Of a DNA stretch of 64,000 nt, positions 40,283 to 50,122 are shown piece after piece (position 1 is the first letter of the stretch; the number at the start of each line of letters is the position of its first letter). Location: NCBI GenBank assembly GCA_021851405.1, contig JAJZDW010000002.1, forward strand, positions 121,249 through 185,248. Reading direction: 5' to 3'. The notes under the pieces were generated by a model, which saw only the letters and a program-made list of their open reading frames with translations, did not search any database and was not told where the DNA came from. The translations under genes were made by a program, and so were the position numbers. Origin of the DNA: Pseudomonadota bacterium. GTDB taxonomy: Bacteria; Pseudomonadota; Gammaproteobacteria; Steroidobacterales; Steroidobacteraceae.

Positions 40283-41256
40283 CAGGACGGATCCCCCTGA
40301 CGCGGGGTGCCGGTCCGGGATTCGTAAGCCTGCACGATGCGCTGCACCAGCGGGTGGCGCACGACGTCGCGCGCATCGAAGAACGTAAAGGCCACACCGT
40401 CGACGCCGCGCAGCACGTCGATGACGTGGCTGAGACCGGACTGGCGCCCCGCCGGCAAGTCGGTCTGGGTGACATCACCCGTGACCACGGCCTTGGAACC
40501 GAAGCCGATGCGCGTCAGGAACATCTTCATCTGCTCGACGGTGGTGTTCTGCGCCTCATCGAGGATGATGAACGAGTCGTTGAGCGAGCGACCACGCATG
40601 AAGGCGAGCGGCGCCACCTCGATCACGTTGCGCTCGATGAACCGCGACACGCGATCGAAGCCGAGCATCTCGTAGAGCGCGTCGTACATCGGCCGCAGGT
40701 AAGGATCGACCTTCTGCGTCAGATCACCGGGCAGAAACCCGAGCCGCTCGCCGGCCTCGACGGCGGGACGCACCAGCACGACCCGCCGGATGGTCTCGGC
40801 CTGCAGCGCCTCGACGGCGCAGGCAACGGCCAGATAGGTCTTGCCGGTACCCGCCGGGCCGATGCCGAAGGTGAGGTCATGCGAACGGACGTGCGTCAGA
40901 TACTGGCGCTGGTGATGGCCGCGCGCGCGCAGCCCGCCGCGCGGCAGACGGATGGAGGATTCCTCGTGTTCCTCACTCGGCGTGCGGCCGGACTCGTGTT
41001 CGCGCAACGCCAGATGCACTCGCTCGGGCGTCACTTCATCGCGCTCGGCGAGTGCGAACAGCTCGCGCAGCGTCTGCTCGGCGCTGTCGGAGCGCGCCCC
41101 GAGCACCCGGAAGCTATCGCCGCGGCGTCGGATCTGTACGTCGAGACGGTTCTCGAGCAGCCGCAGGTTCTCATCGAGCGGACCGCACAAATTGGCCAGG
41201 CGCACGTTGTCCGCCGGACTCAGTGCAAACTCGCGCGGCGCGTCCGGTGTGCTCAC
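40282..41256 (-). CDS. ybeZ: PhoH-like ATPase (YbeZ)
   Basis: A 324-residue PhoH-family NTPase that works with YbeY in rRNA metabolism. The Walker A motif is [20 protein letters not shown] (near residue 130), Walker B is [20 protein letters not shown], and [21 protein letters not shown] is the family motif III. The N-terminal ~110 residues form the KH-like domain ([20 protein letters not shown]). The start overlaps the miaB stop as ATGA. The miaB-ybeZ-ybeY-corC-lnt order is the classical operon. Confidence 0.95.
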   Translation of the reverse strand: MSTPDAPREFALSPADNVRLANLCGPLDENLRLLENRLDVQIRRRGDSFRVLGARSDSAEQTLRELFALAERDEVTPERVHLALREHESGRTPSEEHEESSIRLPRGGLRARGHHQRQYLTHVRSHDLTFGIGPAGTGKTYLAVACAVEALQAETIRRVVLVRPAVEAGERLGFLPGDLTQKVDPYLRPMYDALYEMLGFDRVSRFIERNVIEVAPLAFMRGRSLNDSFIILDEAQNTTVEQMKMFLTRIGFGSKAVVTGDVTQTDLPAGRQSGLSHVIDVLRGVDGVAFTFFDARDVVRHPLVQRIVQAYESRTGTPRQGDPS

Positions 41257-42578
41257 TGACAGAGCCGTCCGCGCAGACTGTGCGCCCGGGCTGCCGTGAC
41301 CACAACGTCCGCGAACCGCCCGAGGAGTTCGGGCGGGCCGGCGAAGTTGATCCAGCGATTGTTCTCGGTCCGACCGGCAAGCTCGCGCGCATCCTTCTTC
41401 GCGGGCCGTTCCACGAGCACGCGCTGCACGCCACCGACCATGCGCTCGCTGATCTGCAGGGCCTGGGCATCGAGCTGTGCCTGCAGCCGCACCAGCCGTT
41501 CGTGCTTGAGGGTCTCGGGCGTCTCATCGGCCAGCGCGGCCGCGGGTGTGCCCGGGCGGCGGCTGTAGACGAAGCTGAAGGACTGGTCGAAACCCGCATC
41601 GCGCACCAACGCGAGCGTCGCCTCGAAGTCCCGATCGGTTTCCCCGGGAAACCCGACGATGATGTCCGAGGAGATGCAGATGCCCGGTCGCACGGCGCGC
41701 AGCCTGCGCACCTTGTCCTTGAATTCCAACGTGGTGTACCCGCGCTTCATCAGCGCGAGGATGCGGTCGGAACCGCTCTGCACCGCCAGATGCAGATGAT
41801 TGGCGAGCTTCGGCACGTTCGCGTAGGCCTCGATGAGGCTGTCGTCGAATTCCACCGGATGCGAGGTCGTGAAGCGGATCCGTTCGATGGCCGGGAGCGC
41901 CGCGACGTGATGGATCAGCGTCGCCAGATCGACCTTGGCCCCATCGCCCATCGCGCCGCGGTAGGCGTTGACGTTCTGACCGAGCAGCGTCACTTCACGC
42001 ACGCCCTGCTCGGCGAGCTGGTGGACCTCTCGCAGAACCGAATCGAACGGCCGGCTGACCTCCTCGCCTCGGGTATACGGCACGATGCAGAAGCTGCAGT
42101 ACTTGCTGCACCCCTCCATGACGGAAACGAACGCCGAGCTGCCCTCGGTGCGCGGCGCCGGCAAATGATCGAATTTCTCGATCTCCGGAAAGCTCACGTC
42201 CACCTGCGCCCGACCCGTTCGGTACAGCGCGGCAATCATCTCCGGCAGGCGATGCAGCGTCTGCGGGCCGAAGACCAGATCGACGAACGGCGCGCGCGCG
42301 GTGATGGCCTCCCCTTCCTGACTCGCCACGCATCCGCCCACCCCGATCAGCACTTCGGGACGCAGCGCCTTCAGCTGCCGCCACTCACCGAGCAGCGAGA
42401 ACACCTTGTCCTGCGCCTTCTCGCGCACCGAGCAAGTGTTCATCAGCAGCACGTCGGCCTGGGCGGGATCCTCGGTCGGGGTGAGACCCACTGCGGCGCG
42501 CAGCACGTCCGCCATGCGGGCGGAGTCGTACTCGTTCATCTGGCAGCCGAAGGTCTTGATGTAATAGTGGCGGGGCAT
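41253..42578 (-). CDS. miaB: tRNA-2-methylthio-N6-dimethylallyladenosine synthase
   Basis: A 441-residue radical-SAM methylthiotransferase acting on i6A37 of tRNAs. The N-terminal UPF0004 domain has [28 protein letters not shown] and [11 protein letters not shown], supplying the three Cys of the auxiliary 4Fe-4S cluster. The radical SAM Cys triad is [15 protein letters not shown] (~156). The TRAM domain closes the protein ([20 protein letters not shown]). The ATG at 42578 is where conservation begins; a longer open frame upstream is unconserved. First gene of the run ending with lptE and the HExxH gene. Confidence 0.96.
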   Translation of the reverse strand: MPRHYYIKTFGCQMNEYDSARMADVLRAAVGLTPTEDPAQADVLLMNTCSVREKAQDKVFSLLGEWRQLKALRPEVLIGVGGCVASQEGEAITARAPFVDLVFGPQTLHRLPEMIAALYRTGRAQVDVSFPEIEKFDHLPAPRTEGSSAFVSVMEGCSKYCSFCIVPYTRGEEVSRPFDSVLREVHQLAEQGVREVTLLGQNVNAYRGAMGDGAKVDLATLIHHVAALPAIERIRFTTSHPVEFDDSLIEAYANVPKLANHLHLAVQSGSDRILALMKRGYTTLEFKDKVRRLRAVRPGICISSDIIVGFPGETDRDFEATLALVRDAGFDQSFSFVYSRRPGTPAAALADETPETLKHERLVRLQAQLDAQALQISERMVGGVQRVLVERPAKKDARELAGRTENNRWINFAGPPELLGRFADVVVTAARAHSLRGRLCQ

Positions 42579-42857
42579 AGGCTCAAGCGTACGGGGAAGC
42601 GGAATTTTACGGCCTATGCGGCCGAGCCGCACGGCGGTCGCCGTCGGACCGCCCACCCCGCGCAGTCCTCAGGCGCAATGCCCCTGCCGGGGAGTCCCCC
42701 CGGGGCGGCGGCCCGAAGGGCGAGGGCCGCCCCCGCCCGAGGGCGCGACGGGGCCACCACCGGCCATGTCGCCACCCCGAGTGCCCCGGCGTCGCGCATC
42801 CGGTGCGCACACGGACGCGCAGGCATCCGACCGGGAATATCAATTTAATGAATTGAT

Positions 42858-43361
42858 TCAGAACGGAATATCATCGTCGAAATCTGTTCCTTCGCCGGCT
42901 CCGCCGCCGCCGCTACCGCCACCGCCGCTACCGCCACCGCCGCCGCCGCTGCTCTGGCCGTAATCGGTGCTGTCGCGTGGCGGTGCGCCACCGCCGGACC
43001 CCGCGCCGCCGCCCCCGCCTCCCGCGCGGCCGCCGAGCATCTGCATGTCGTTGGCGACGATCTCGGTGCTGTAGCGCTCATTGCCCTGCTTGTCCTGCCA
43101 CTTGCGGGTCCGCAGGCTGCCTTCGATATAGACCTGCGAACCCTTGCGCAGGTACTCGCTCGCGACCTCCGCCAGGCGCCCGAACAGCGCGACGCGGTGC
43201 CACTCGGTCCGCTCCTGCTGCTCACCGCTTTGCTTGTCGCGCCACGACTCGGTGGTCGCAATGCGCAGATTCGCCACGGAAGCGCCCGAGGGCATGGCGC
43301 GCGATTCCGGGTCAGCGCCGAGATTGCCGATGATGATGACCTTATTGACGCCACGCGCCAT
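42858..43361 (-). CDS. ssb: Single-stranded DNA-binding protein
   Basis: A 167-residue SSB. The OB-fold domain occupies the first ~112 residues ([58 protein letters not shown]). A long glycine-rich linker follows, and the acidic tip DFDDDIPF recruits repair and replication partners. The ATG at 43361 has GGAGG at eight-base spacing; an ATG two codons earlier is too close to that site. The ribosome site lies inside a perfect inverted repeat. Divergent from uvrA, as in E. coli. Confidence 0.96.
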   Translation of the reverse strand: MARGVNKVIIIGNLGADPESRAMPSGASVANLRIATTESWRDKQSGEQQERTEWHRVALFGRLAEVASEYLRKGSQVYIEGSLRTRKWQDKQGNERYSTEIVANDMQMLGGRAGGGGGGAGSGGGAPPRDSTDYGQSSGGGGGGSGGGGSGGGGAGEGTDFDDDIPF

Positions 43362-43365
43362 GAGC

Positions 43366-43389
43366 ATGCCCTCCGGAAAAGGAGGGCAT
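43366..43389 (-). repeat. Perfect 9-base hairpin covering the ssb ribosome site
   Basis: Arms ATGCCCTCC (43366-43374) and GGAGGGCAT (43381-43389) are exact complements around a 6-base loop. In the ssb message the 3' arm contains the GGAGG ribosome site, so the stem would hide it if transcription starts far enough upstream. Confidence 0.8.
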
Positions 43390-43393
43390 TGTA
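43388..43393 (-). promoter_or_regulatory. -10 box candidate for ssb
   Basis: TACAAT on the minus strand, 27 bases upstream of the ssb start. Seventeen bases further up is TTCGCC, a weak -35. No LexA operator resembling CTGT-N8-ACAG was seen in the ssb-uvrA gap. Confidence 0.4.
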
Positions 43394-43501
43394 GACGGCC
43401 CGGGCGCCGAGGCGAAGCACGGCAGGTGGTGAGAGCGAACATAAAGTCCACCCGAACCCGGGGGCGCGGCAGGCGGGACAAGGCGCGTACACTGAGTGGT
43501 T

Positions 43502-46369
43502 ATGCAGGAAATTCGCATTCGCGGGGCACGCACCCACAACCTCAAGGGCATCGACCTGGATTTGCCGCGCGATCGGCTGATCGTGCTCACCGGGCTGTCC
43601 GGTTCCGGCAAATCCTCGCTCGCCTTCGACACCCTCTATGCCGAGGGCCAGCGTCGCTACGTCGAGTCGCTGTCCGCCTATGCGCGGCAGTTCCTCTCGG
43701 TGATGGACAAGCCCGACGTCGATCACATCGCCGGGCTCTCCCCGGCCATCGCCATCGAGCAGAAGGCCACGACGCACAACCCGCGCTCCACGGTCGGCAC
43801 GGTGACGGAGATCTACGACTACCTGCGGCTGCTGTTCGCACGCGCCGGGGTGCCGCGCTGTCCGGTGCATGGCCAGGACCTCACCGCCCAGACGGTCAGC
43901 CAGATGGTCGACCAGGTCCTCAATCTGCCCGCCGGCAGTCCGATCGCGCTGCTGGCCCCGCGGGTCACCGACCGCCGGGGCGCGCACGAGGATACGCTGC
44001 GCGAGCTCACGGCCCAGGGGTACGTGCGCGCTCGAATCGACGGACGGATCTACGAACTCGATGCCGCGCCGGAACTGGACCCCAAGCGCAGACATACGAT
44101 TGAGGCGGTCGTCGACCGCATGAAGGTCAAGCCGGACGTGCAGCAACGGCTGGCGGAGTCCTTCGAGACCGCCCTGGCGCTCGGCAACGGCGTGGCGCGC
44201 GTCACGCTGCTGCGGGAAGCGGCCGAAGACACGGGCGGCCAGCCCCCCGAGGAGTGGCTCTTCTCCAGCAGCCACGCCTGCCCGATCTGCGGTTACAGCG
44301 TCCCGCCGCTCGAACCGAAGCTGTTCTCGTTCAACAATCCGCTCGGCGCCTGCCCGACCTGCGATGGGCTCGGCGTCCAGCAGTTCTTCGATCCCGAGCG
44401 CATCGTGGCGCATCCGCAACTGCCGCTCGCCAACGGCGCGGTACGCGGCTGGGACCGGCGCAACGCCCATTACTTCCACCTGATCCAATCACTCGCGCAG
44501 CATTATCACTTCGACATCGAGACGTCCTGGCAGGCGCTGCCGGAACCGGTTCGCCAGGTGCTGCTCTACGGCAGCGGCGAGGAGGCCATCACGTTCCGCT
44601 ATGGGACCGCCGGCGGGGCGGTCGGCAAGCGCCACCCCTTCGAAGGCATCATCCCGAACCTCGAGCGGCGCTATCGCGAGACCGAATCAAACGCCGTGCG
44701 AGCGGAGCTCGCCCGATTCCGCAGCGTGCGCACCTGTCCGGAGTGCGCCGGAGCGCGACTGAACCTCACCGCCCGATCGGTGTTCGTGGGCGAGACGAAC
44801 CTGCCCGCAGTGACGGCACTGTCCATCGAGCGCGCGCTGGGCTATCTCGAGGCGTTGCAGCTGCCGGGCTGGCGCGGCGAGGTCGCCGGGCAGATCGTGC
44901 GCGAGGTGCTCACGCGGTTGCGCTTTCTCGCCGACGTGGGGTTGCGCTATCTCACGCTCGAGCGCAGCGCAGAAACTCTCTCCGGCGGCGAGGCCCAGCG
45001 CATCCGCCTCGCCAGCCAGGTCGGCTCCGGCTTGACCGGGGTGATGTACATCCTGGATGAGCCCTCGATCGGGTTGCACCCGCGCGACAACCGCAAGCTG
45101 CTGCAGACGCTGAAGCGACTGCGCGATCTGGGCAACACGGTGATCGTGGTCGAACACGACGAGGAGGCGATCCGCGAGGCCGACTACGTGGTCGATCTCG
45201 GCCCGGGCGCTGGCGCCCACGGCGGGCAGGTGGTCGCCCGGGGCACGCCGGAGCAGATCGAGGCGGATGAGGCGTCGCTGACGGGGCAGTACCTGAGCGG
45301 CCGGCGCAGCATCGAGGTGCCGCAGCGACGTCTGTCGTCCGTCCCGGAGCACCAGATCCGCATCCGCGGCGCCACTGGCAACAACCTGCGCGGCGTGGAT
45401 GCGGACATTCCCGTCGGGCTGCTCACCTGCGTCACCGGCGTGTCCGGCTCGGGGAAGTCGACGCTGATCATCGATACGCTGTTCAACCACGCCCGTGCCC
45501 GGATCAGCGGGAGCACCGTGCAACCGACGCCCTGCGCAGGGATCGAGGGCCTGGAGCAATTCGAGGCGGTGATCGACATCGACCAGAGCCCGATCGGCCG
45601 TACCCCCCGCTCCAACCCGGCGACCTACACGAACCTGTTCGGCACCGTACGCGAACTGTTTGCGGCCGTTCCGGAGGCGCGCGCGCGGGGCTATGAGGCC
45701 GGCCGGTTCAGCTTCAACGTCAAGGGCGGACGCTGCGAGGCCTGCCAGGGCGAGGGACTCCTGCGGGTGGAGATGCACTTCTTACCGGATCTGTACGTAC
45801 CCTGCGACGTCTGCCACGGCCAGCGCTACAACCGCGAGACGCTCGAGATCCGCTACCGCGGCAAGACCATCTACGAAGTGCTGCAGATGACGGTCGAGGA
45901 AGCGCTGCGGTTCTTCGCCAACGTGCCGGCGATCGCGAGCCGGCTGACGACGCTGCGAGATGTGGGGCTGTCGTACCTGCACCTGGGGCAAAACGCGGCA
46001 ACTCTCTCCGGAGGGGAGGCCCAGCGCGTGAAACTCTCGCGCGAACTGGCCAAGCACTCGGCCGGCCGTACGCTCTACATCCTGGATGAGCCGACCACGG
46101 GGCTGCACTTCCACGACATCGCGCAGCTGCTCGAAGTGCTCAAACGCCTGCGTGACCAGGGCAATACCATCGTCGTCATCGAGCACAATCTCGATGTCAT
46201 CAAGTGCGCGGACTGGCTGATCGATCTGGGACCGGAAGGCGGTGAGGGCGGCGGACGGATCGTCGCCTGTGGAACCCCGGAGAGGCTCGCGGCCCACCCC
46301 GAATCGCATACGGGGGCCTATCTGCGGCCGCTGCTGGCCGCACGCACGGGCCAGCGCCCGGGAACCTAA
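43502..46369 (+). CDS. uvrA: UvrABC excision repair ATPase subunit A
   Basis: A 955-residue DNA damage sensor. Two ABC modules are visible: the first Walker [20 protein letters not shown] (~32), its signature [19 protein letters not shown] and [17 protein letters not shown]; the second Walker [16 protein letters not shown] (~646), with [17 protein letters not shown] and [16 protein letters not shown]. Zinc-binding pairs are CPICG/CPTCD and CEACQ/CDVCH. ATG 43502 is chosen over a GTG two codons upstream since UvrA proteins begin [15 protein letters not shown]. Length matches E. coli (940). Divergent from ssb. Confidence 0.97.
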   Translation: MQEIRIRGARTHNLKGIDLDLPRDRLIVLTGLSGSGKSSLAFDTLYAEGQRRYVESLSAYARQFLSVMDKPDVDHIAGLSPAIAIEQKATTHNPRSTVGTVTEIYDYLRLLFARAGVPRCPVHGQDLTAQTVSQMVDQVLNLPAGSPIALLAPRVTDRRGAHEDTLRELTAQGYVRARIDGRIYELDAAPELDPKRRHTIEAVVDRMKVKPDVQQRLAESFETALALGNGVARVTLLREAAEDTGGQPPEEWLFSSSHACPICGYSVPPLEPKLFSFNNPLGACPTCDGLGVQQFFDPERIVAHPQLPLANGAVRGWDRRNAHYFHLIQSLAQHYHFDIETSWQALPEPVRQVLLYGSGEEAITFRYGTAGGAVGKRHPFEGIIPNLERRYRETESNAVRAELARFRSVRTCPECAGARLNLTARSVFVGETNLPAVTALSIERALGYLEALQLPGWRGEVAGQIVREVLTRLRFLADVGLRYLTLERSAETLSGGEAQRIRLASQVGSGLTGVMYILDEPSIGLHPRDNRKLLQTLKRLRDLGNTVIVVEHDEEAIREADYVVDLGPGAGAHGGQVVARGTPEQIEADEASLTGQYLSGRRSIEVPQRRLSSVPEHQIRIRGATGNNLRGVDADIPVGLLTCVTGVSGSGKSTLIIDTLFNHARARISGSTVQPTPCAGIEGLEQFEAVIDIDQSPIGRTPRSNPATYTNLFGTVRELFAAVPEARARGYEAGRFSFNVKGGRCEACQGEGLLRVEMHFLPDLYVPCDVCHGQRYNRETLEIRYRGKTIYEVLQMTVEEALRFFANVPAIASRLTTLRDVGLSYLHLGQNAATLSGGEAQRVKLSRELAKHSAGRTLYILDEPTTGLHFHDIAQLLEVLKRLRDQGNTIVVIEHNLDVIKCADWLIDLGPEGGEGGGRIVACGTPERLAAHPESHTGAYLRPLLAARTGQRPGT

Positions 46370-46373
46370 AGCA

Positions 46374-46424
46374 CACGGCCCGATCGGTGCGCATCGGCGC
46401 ACCGCCCGGGCCGCGTGAAGCTGA
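46374..46424. terminator. Bidirectional terminator-like hairpin between uvrA and the lipoprotein gene
   Basis: Perfect arms CGGTGCGC (46385-46392) and GCGCACCG (46397-46404) with loop ATCG, flanked by further pairing CGGCCC/GGGCCG. It lies between convergent genes. No T-run follows on either side. Confidence 0.4.
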
Positions 46425-46459
46425 AGTCAGCCGGGGTTGTGACCCCTGCAGACGACGGC

Positions 46460-46753
46460 TTACTTCTTCTTCGGCGGGGTCTTCGTCGGAGAAGAGCTGC
46501 CCGTGCCGGGCGTGCCTGCCGGCGGCGTGGTGGTGGTTCCCGAGCTGGCACCCGAGCTGCTGCCGGTGTCGGAGCTGCCGCTGGTGCTCGACGGCGTGGT
46601 GGTGCTCGTGCCGGAAGAGGCCGGCGCGGCACTGCTGGAAGAGGCCGGCGGCGTGGCAGCCGGAGCGTTCGCCGATTGGTTGGACGGCTGCTTGGCGCAG
46701 GCGGTCAGAAGCACAGCGGCGGCAAGCGCGCTAAGAGCAACTTTCGTATTCAT
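46460..46753 (-). CDS. Small Ser/Thr/Pro-rich lipoprotein
   Basis: A 97-residue predicted lipoprotein. The signal peptide MNTKVALSALAAAVLLTACA has a lipobox LTAC with Cys19. The mature part is low complexity: serine, threonine, proline, glycine and alanine with almost no hydrophobic residues, ending in a lysine tail (KTPPKKK). It is therefore probably a disordered, lipid-anchored tail; the basic end could touch peptidoglycan or other anionic polymers. A conserved domain is not apparent. An upstream in-frame ATG (46798) lacks signal-peptide character. It is convergent with uvrA. Confidence 0.7.
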   Translation of the reverse strand: MNTKVALSALAAAVLLTACAKQPSNQSANAPAATPPASSSSAAPASSGTSTTTPSSTSGSSDTGSSSGASSGTTTTPPAGTPGTGSSSPTKTPPKKK

Positions 46754-47064
46754 CGATAGTACCCCGGTGGAATGAGAGCTTTCAGAGGAAAAGAACAACT
46801 TTTGAACGAGTTATAGTCGTTCCGCGAGTCCTTCACGGATCGCGCGGTCAGAGATTTTATAGGTTAATAATGTGATTTGAAACCGTCTCCCTGTCGCCGG
46901 ACGACGACAGCAGGGCTTTCCGCGGTCACGCGGGGCGGTCAACGGTCGATGCGAGCGCCGCGGGAGTTCAGGCAGCAGCCCCTTTCTCGATCGACCCAAG
47001 GCCTCCCCCGGAGTTCCGCCCCGGGTCGTAAAATGCGCTTCCTACCCATTGCCGAGCACGCGCC
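46754..47064. other. Divergent spacer between the lipoprotein gene and pepQ
   Basis: About 310 bases with no gene. It includes an AT-rich island (46845-46885, with TTTTATAGGTTAATAAT) that is unusual in this DNA and is the likely promoter zone. TATAAC on the minus strand (near 46811-46816) and TATAAA (near 46857-46862) are possible -10 elements for the lipoprotein gene, but no convincing -35 was paired with either. Confidence 0.45.
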
Positions 47065-48489
47065 ATGCCCGCAGTCGATGCCACACCCGTTTCCCGCGCC
47101 GAGCCGTTGGCCGCGCTGTTTGGCCCACACCTGGCGGCCCTGTGCGAACGCACGGCCGTCGCACTGGAGGCCTGCGGCCATGCGGCGCTGCTGGTGCACT
47201 CCGGCGCGCTGCTGCCGGTGTTCCAGGACGACCGGACCTATCCGTTCGAGGCGAACGCACCGTTCAAGGTCTGGAGTCCCCTCGACGTTCCGGACTGCTT
47301 CGTCCATTTCGAGCCCGGTCGGCGCCCGCGACTGCTGGTCCACAGCCCGACCGACTACTGGTACAAGACGGCGGCGCTGCCCCAGGACTACTGGACGGCG
47401 CACTTCGAAATCGTGTCCTGCCCGGCCCTGGCCGCGGCGCGCGCGGCACTGCCGCGCGATCTGGGCCGCACCGCCTATCTCGGCGAGGACTTCAGGGATC
47501 TGGCGACGTGGGGCCTCGGGGCACTCAATCCGCCGCGACTGATGCGCCACCTGGACTTCCCTCGGGCGCTCAAGAGCCCGTATGAGCTCGCCTGCCTGCG
47601 AACGGCAAACCGGCTGGGCGTGCGCGGCCATCAAGCGGCCGCACGGGTGTTCAACGCCGGCGGGTCGGAGTTTGACATCGCATTGGCCTTCTTGGCCGCC
47701 TGCGGACAGCGCGAACAGGAGCTCCCGTACAACCCCATCATCGCACTGAACGAAAACGCAGCGGTGTTGCATTACCAGATGCTCGAGCGGCGGGCACCGG
47801 AGCGGCGCCGCTCGCTGCTGATCGATGCGGGCGCGGAATTCGGCGGTTATGCGAGCGACATCACCCGCACCCATGCCGCCGCGGCGGGTGATTTTGCCGA
47901 CCTGATCGGCCAGATGGATGGCCTGCAGCAGGCCCTGTGTGCGCAGGTACGAGCCGGTGTCGACTGGCGGGACGTGCACCTGCAGGCGCACCGTCGGGTG
48001 GCTCAGGTCCTGCGGGAGGCGGATCTGATCGGCTGCGGGGTCGAGGAGGCGCTCGCGCGTGGCGTCACGCAGGTGTTCCTGCCGCACGGTATCGGTCATC
48101 TGCTCGGCCTAGAAGTGCACGACGCCGGAGGCTTCATGCGGGCACCGGACGGAGGGGACATCGAGCGGCCCGAGGGCCACCCATACCTGCGCCTGACGCG
48201 CACCCTCGAAGCCGGCTTCGTGGTCACCATGGAACCGGGCCTGTACTTCATCGAGCCGCTGCTCGCCGCCGCTCAGGCCGACTCGCGGCGAGGACTGATT
48301 CACTGGCCACGCGTCGACGCACTGCGGCCCTTCGGGGGCATCCGGATCGAGGACGATCTGGCGGTGACCGCCACCGGGTGCGAGAACCTCACGCGCGGCG
48401 CGTTCGTCTCGGAATCTGGCGCGCGCTCAGGGACTCGGCGCGCCGAAGTGCCGCCGCCGGTCCCGCCTCAGCGGGCCGGTGGCGGATAG
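47065..48489 (+). CDS. pepQ: Xaa-Pro dipeptidase
   Basis: A 474-residue metallopeptidase of family M24B that cleaves X-Pro dipeptides. The five metal ligands of the pita-bread fold are visible: two Asp in LLIDAGAEFGGYASDITRTH, His in FLPHGIGHLLGLEVHD, Glu in VVTMEPGLYFIEPLL and Glu in GGIRIEDDLAVT. The N-terminal creatinase-like domain includes PFKVWSPLDVPDCF and DYWYKTAALP, close to E. coli PepQ (443 residues). The C-terminal ~30 residues are Arg/Pro/Gly-rich, beyond the family end, and overlap the convergent cupin gene by 22 bases. Confidence 0.92.
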   Translation: MPAVDATPVSRAEPLAALFGPHLAALCERTAVALEACGHAALLVHSGALLPVFQDDRTYPFEANAPFKVWSPLDVPDCFVHFEPGRRPRLLVHSPTDYWYKTAALPQDYWTAHFEIVSCPALAAARAALPRDLGRTAYLGEDFRDLATWGLGALNPPRLMRHLDFPRALKSPYELACLRTANRLGVRGHQAAARVFNAGGSEFDIALAFLAACGQREQELPYNPIIALNENAAVLHYQMLERRAPERRRSLLIDAGAEFGGYASDITRTHAAAAGDFADLIGQMDGLQQALCAQVRAGVDWRDVHLQAHRRVAQVLREADLIGCGVEEALARGVTQVFLPHGIGHLLGLEVHDAGGFMRAPDGGDIERPEGHPYLRLTRTLEAGFVVTMEPGLYFIEPLLAAAQADSRRGLIHWPRVDALRPFGGIRIEDDLAVTATGCENLTRGAFVSESGARSGTRRAEVPPPVPPQRAGGG

Positions 48490-48938
48490 GGCGTCCCGTC
48501 CTTGTGACGAAAGCGGCGTTCGCCCCGGGTCAGCATCAGATCGATATCGGGGTAGTCCACCGCGTCCTGCGCCGGATCGCGGGCACCGACCTCGAGCAGC
48601 ACGGCCTCGGCATCGGAGCGGTTCTGCACATGGTGACCGTCTGCCTCGCCCGCCTTGAACGCCGCGCACTCCCCGGGTCGCAGCACCTGCTCACCCGTCC
48701 CGGTCACGAGCACGACTTCGCCCTGCAGCACGTAGACGAACTCGTCCTCGGCGCTGTGCCAATGACGCTGGCTGGACCAGGCTCCAGGGGGCAATTTCAG
48801 CAGGTTGACCCCGAATTGGGTCAGGCCCCCACCCTCACCCAGCCGCCACCGCTGACGCGCGCGGCACGGCTCGTCGTAGGGCGCGGGATACCCGCTGCCG
48901 AGCGTCGGGGAAATTCCGGTCGAATCGATTTTCGCCAT
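48468..48938 (-). CDS. Cupin-domain protein
   Basis: A 156-residue single-domain cupin. Motif 1 is SSQRHWHSAEDEFVYVLQGE, with His59, His61 and Glu66 as likely metal ligands, and motif 2 is PGECAAFKAGEADGHHVQNR, with His102 or His103. The C-terminal segment DYPDIDLMLTRGERRFRHKDGTPYP is typical of a family of small cupins of unknown catalytic role. The ATG at 48938 is chosen because conservation starts there. It is convergent with pepQ and upstream of nothing obvious on its strand. Confidence 0.85.
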   Translation of the reverse strand: MAKIDSTGISPTLGSGYPAPYDEPCRARQRWRLGEGGGLTQFGVNLLKLPPGAWSSQRHWHSAEDEFVYVLQGEVVLVTGTGEQVLRPGECAAFKAGEADGHHVQNRSDAEAVLLEVGARDPAQDAVDYPDIDLMLTRGERRFRHKDGTPYPPPAR

Positions 48939-49071
48939 GCCAACACTCCCCAAGGGACGCCTGCGCAGCCGTGCTCGGCCGCATCGCACCGGGTGAGCCA
49001 GCCTCCGCGGGCGCCGGCCGCCAGAGCGGGGCGCACGGAAGCCCCCATCACTGACGCGAGAGGCCGAAGCC

Positions 49072-49470
49072 TCAGCGCTTGGCCAGCAGGTCGCGGATCT
49101 CCCCGAGCAGTGCCTCGGACTTCGTCGGCGGCGGGGCAACGACCGGGGCCGGGGCCGGGGCGCGCTTGAGCCGATTGATCATCTTGATGACGAAGAAGAT
49201 CGCGAGCGCGATCAGCACGAAATCGAAAATCGCCTGAATGAACAGTCCGTACTCCAGCATGACCGGCTTGCCCTGCGGACTGGAGCCGATCTGTACGGCG
49301 AGCTTGCTGAAGCTGACCCGGCCAATGATCAGCCCCAGCGGTGGCATCAGGACATTGGCCACCAGGGAGCTGACGATCTTCCCGAACGCAGCGCCGATGA
49401 CCAGGCCGACCGCCATGTCGACCACGTTTCCCTTGATGGCAAATTCTTTGAATTCGGAGGCAAGGCTCAC
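49072..49470 (-). CDS. mscL: Large-conductance mechanosensitive channel MscL
   Basis: A 132-residue pentameric inner membrane channel that opens under hypo-osmotic shock. TM1 with its gate is [20 protein letters not shown], preceded by the amphipathic [12 protein letters not shown] helix. TM2 is [20 protein letters not shown]. The cytoplasmic helix at the end is [12 protein letters not shown]. The GTG at 49470 has AGAGG-type ribosome site at good spacing and matches the family start. Length fits E. coli MscL (136). Confidence 0.96.
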   Translation of the reverse strand: MSLASEFKEFAIKGNVVDMAVGLVIGAAFGKIVSSLVANVLMPPLGLIIGRVSFSKLAVQIGSSPQGKPVMLEYGLFIQAIFDFVLIALAIFFVIKMINRLKRAPAPAPVVAPPPTKSEALLGEIRDLLAKR

Positions 49471-49530
49471 GGCGGAACACCTCTTGCGGGTGAATGAACC
49501 TGCAGCGTAGCCGAATGCCGCCAGGACCGC

Positions 49531-49571
49531 AAAAACGGCAACGGCCGGTCGGCTGACACCGACCGGCCGTT
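49531..49571 (-). terminator. Intrinsic terminator of the ribosomal alpha operon
   Basis: Perfect 13-base arms AACGGCCGGTCGG (49540-49552) and its complement (49559-49571) with a 6-base loop. On the minus strand the stem is followed after four bases by TTTTT (49531-49535). It lies 27 bases after the rplQ stop and before mscL. Confidence 0.85.
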
Positions 49572-49597
49572 GACCGCCGTAGTGCTCAGCGTGCGTC

Positions 49598-50110
49598 TCA
49601 GGCCGTCTTGGCCTTGCGCCGCCGCGGAGCCTTCTGCCCCTCGTCGGCCGCCGCCGCGCTCTCCGCCGGCGCCTCGGCCGCCGTCTCGCTCTTGGGCGCT
49701 GCGCGCTTGCGGGTCTTCTTCGGCTCCGGTGCCGGCGCCGCGGCACTCGCCGCCGGCCCGTCGACCAGCTGCATCAGTGCCATGGGCGCGGAGTCACCCG
49801 GGCGCGGGTTCATCCGCAGGATGCGCGTGTAGCCGCCCGGACGGGACTTGAAGCGCGGGCCGAGGTCGCTGAAGAGCTTCTCGACGATCGCGGCATCGCG
49901 CAGACGGGCGAACGCCAGACGCCGATTCGCATCCCCATCGCTCTTACCGAGGGTGATGAGCGGCTCGACGACGCGGCGCAGCTCCTTCGCCTTCGGCAGC
50001 GTGGTGCGGATCGTCTCGTGGCGCAGGAGCGAAACGCTCATGTTGCGCATCAGTGCGTGCCGGTGCGAGCTGTTGCGGGACAGTTGCCGGCCAGTCAGTT
50101 GGTGACGCAT
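49598..50110 (-). CDS. rplQ: 50S ribosomal protein L17, with Ala/Lys-rich tail
   Basis: A 170-residue L17. The conserved domain is residues 1-~120 ([39 protein letters not shown]). The C-terminal ~48 residues are an alanine-, proline- and lysine-rich disordered extension absent from E. coli L17 (127 residues). Last gene of the alpha operon, 12 bases after rpoA, followed by a strong terminator. Confidence 0.96.
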   Translation of the reverse strand: MRHQLTGRQLSRNSSHRHALMRNMSVSLLRHETIRTTLPKAKELRRVVEPLITLGKSDGDANRRLAFARLRDAAIVEKLFSDLGPRFKSRPGGYTRILRMNPRPGDSAPMALMQLVDGPAASAAAPAPEPKKTRKRAAPKSETAAEAPAESAAAADEGQKAPRRRKAKTA

Positions 50111-50122
50111 TGCAGGAAATCC

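Noticed and set aside
42579..42857. Searched for a gene or tRNA between miaB and ssb.
   Set aside because: Only GC-rich shadow frames are present; a TAAAAT on the minus strand (42604-42609) could be a miaB -10 but has no acceptable -35.
43362..43501. Possible LexA (SOS) operator between ssb and uvrA, as in E. coli.
   Set aside because: No sequence resembling CTGT-N8-ACAG was found in this gap.
49531..49571. Idea that the strong hairpin after rplQ is a REP-type repeat.
   Set aside because: Only one copy was noticed, and the adjoining T-run on the rplQ strand explains it as a terminator.
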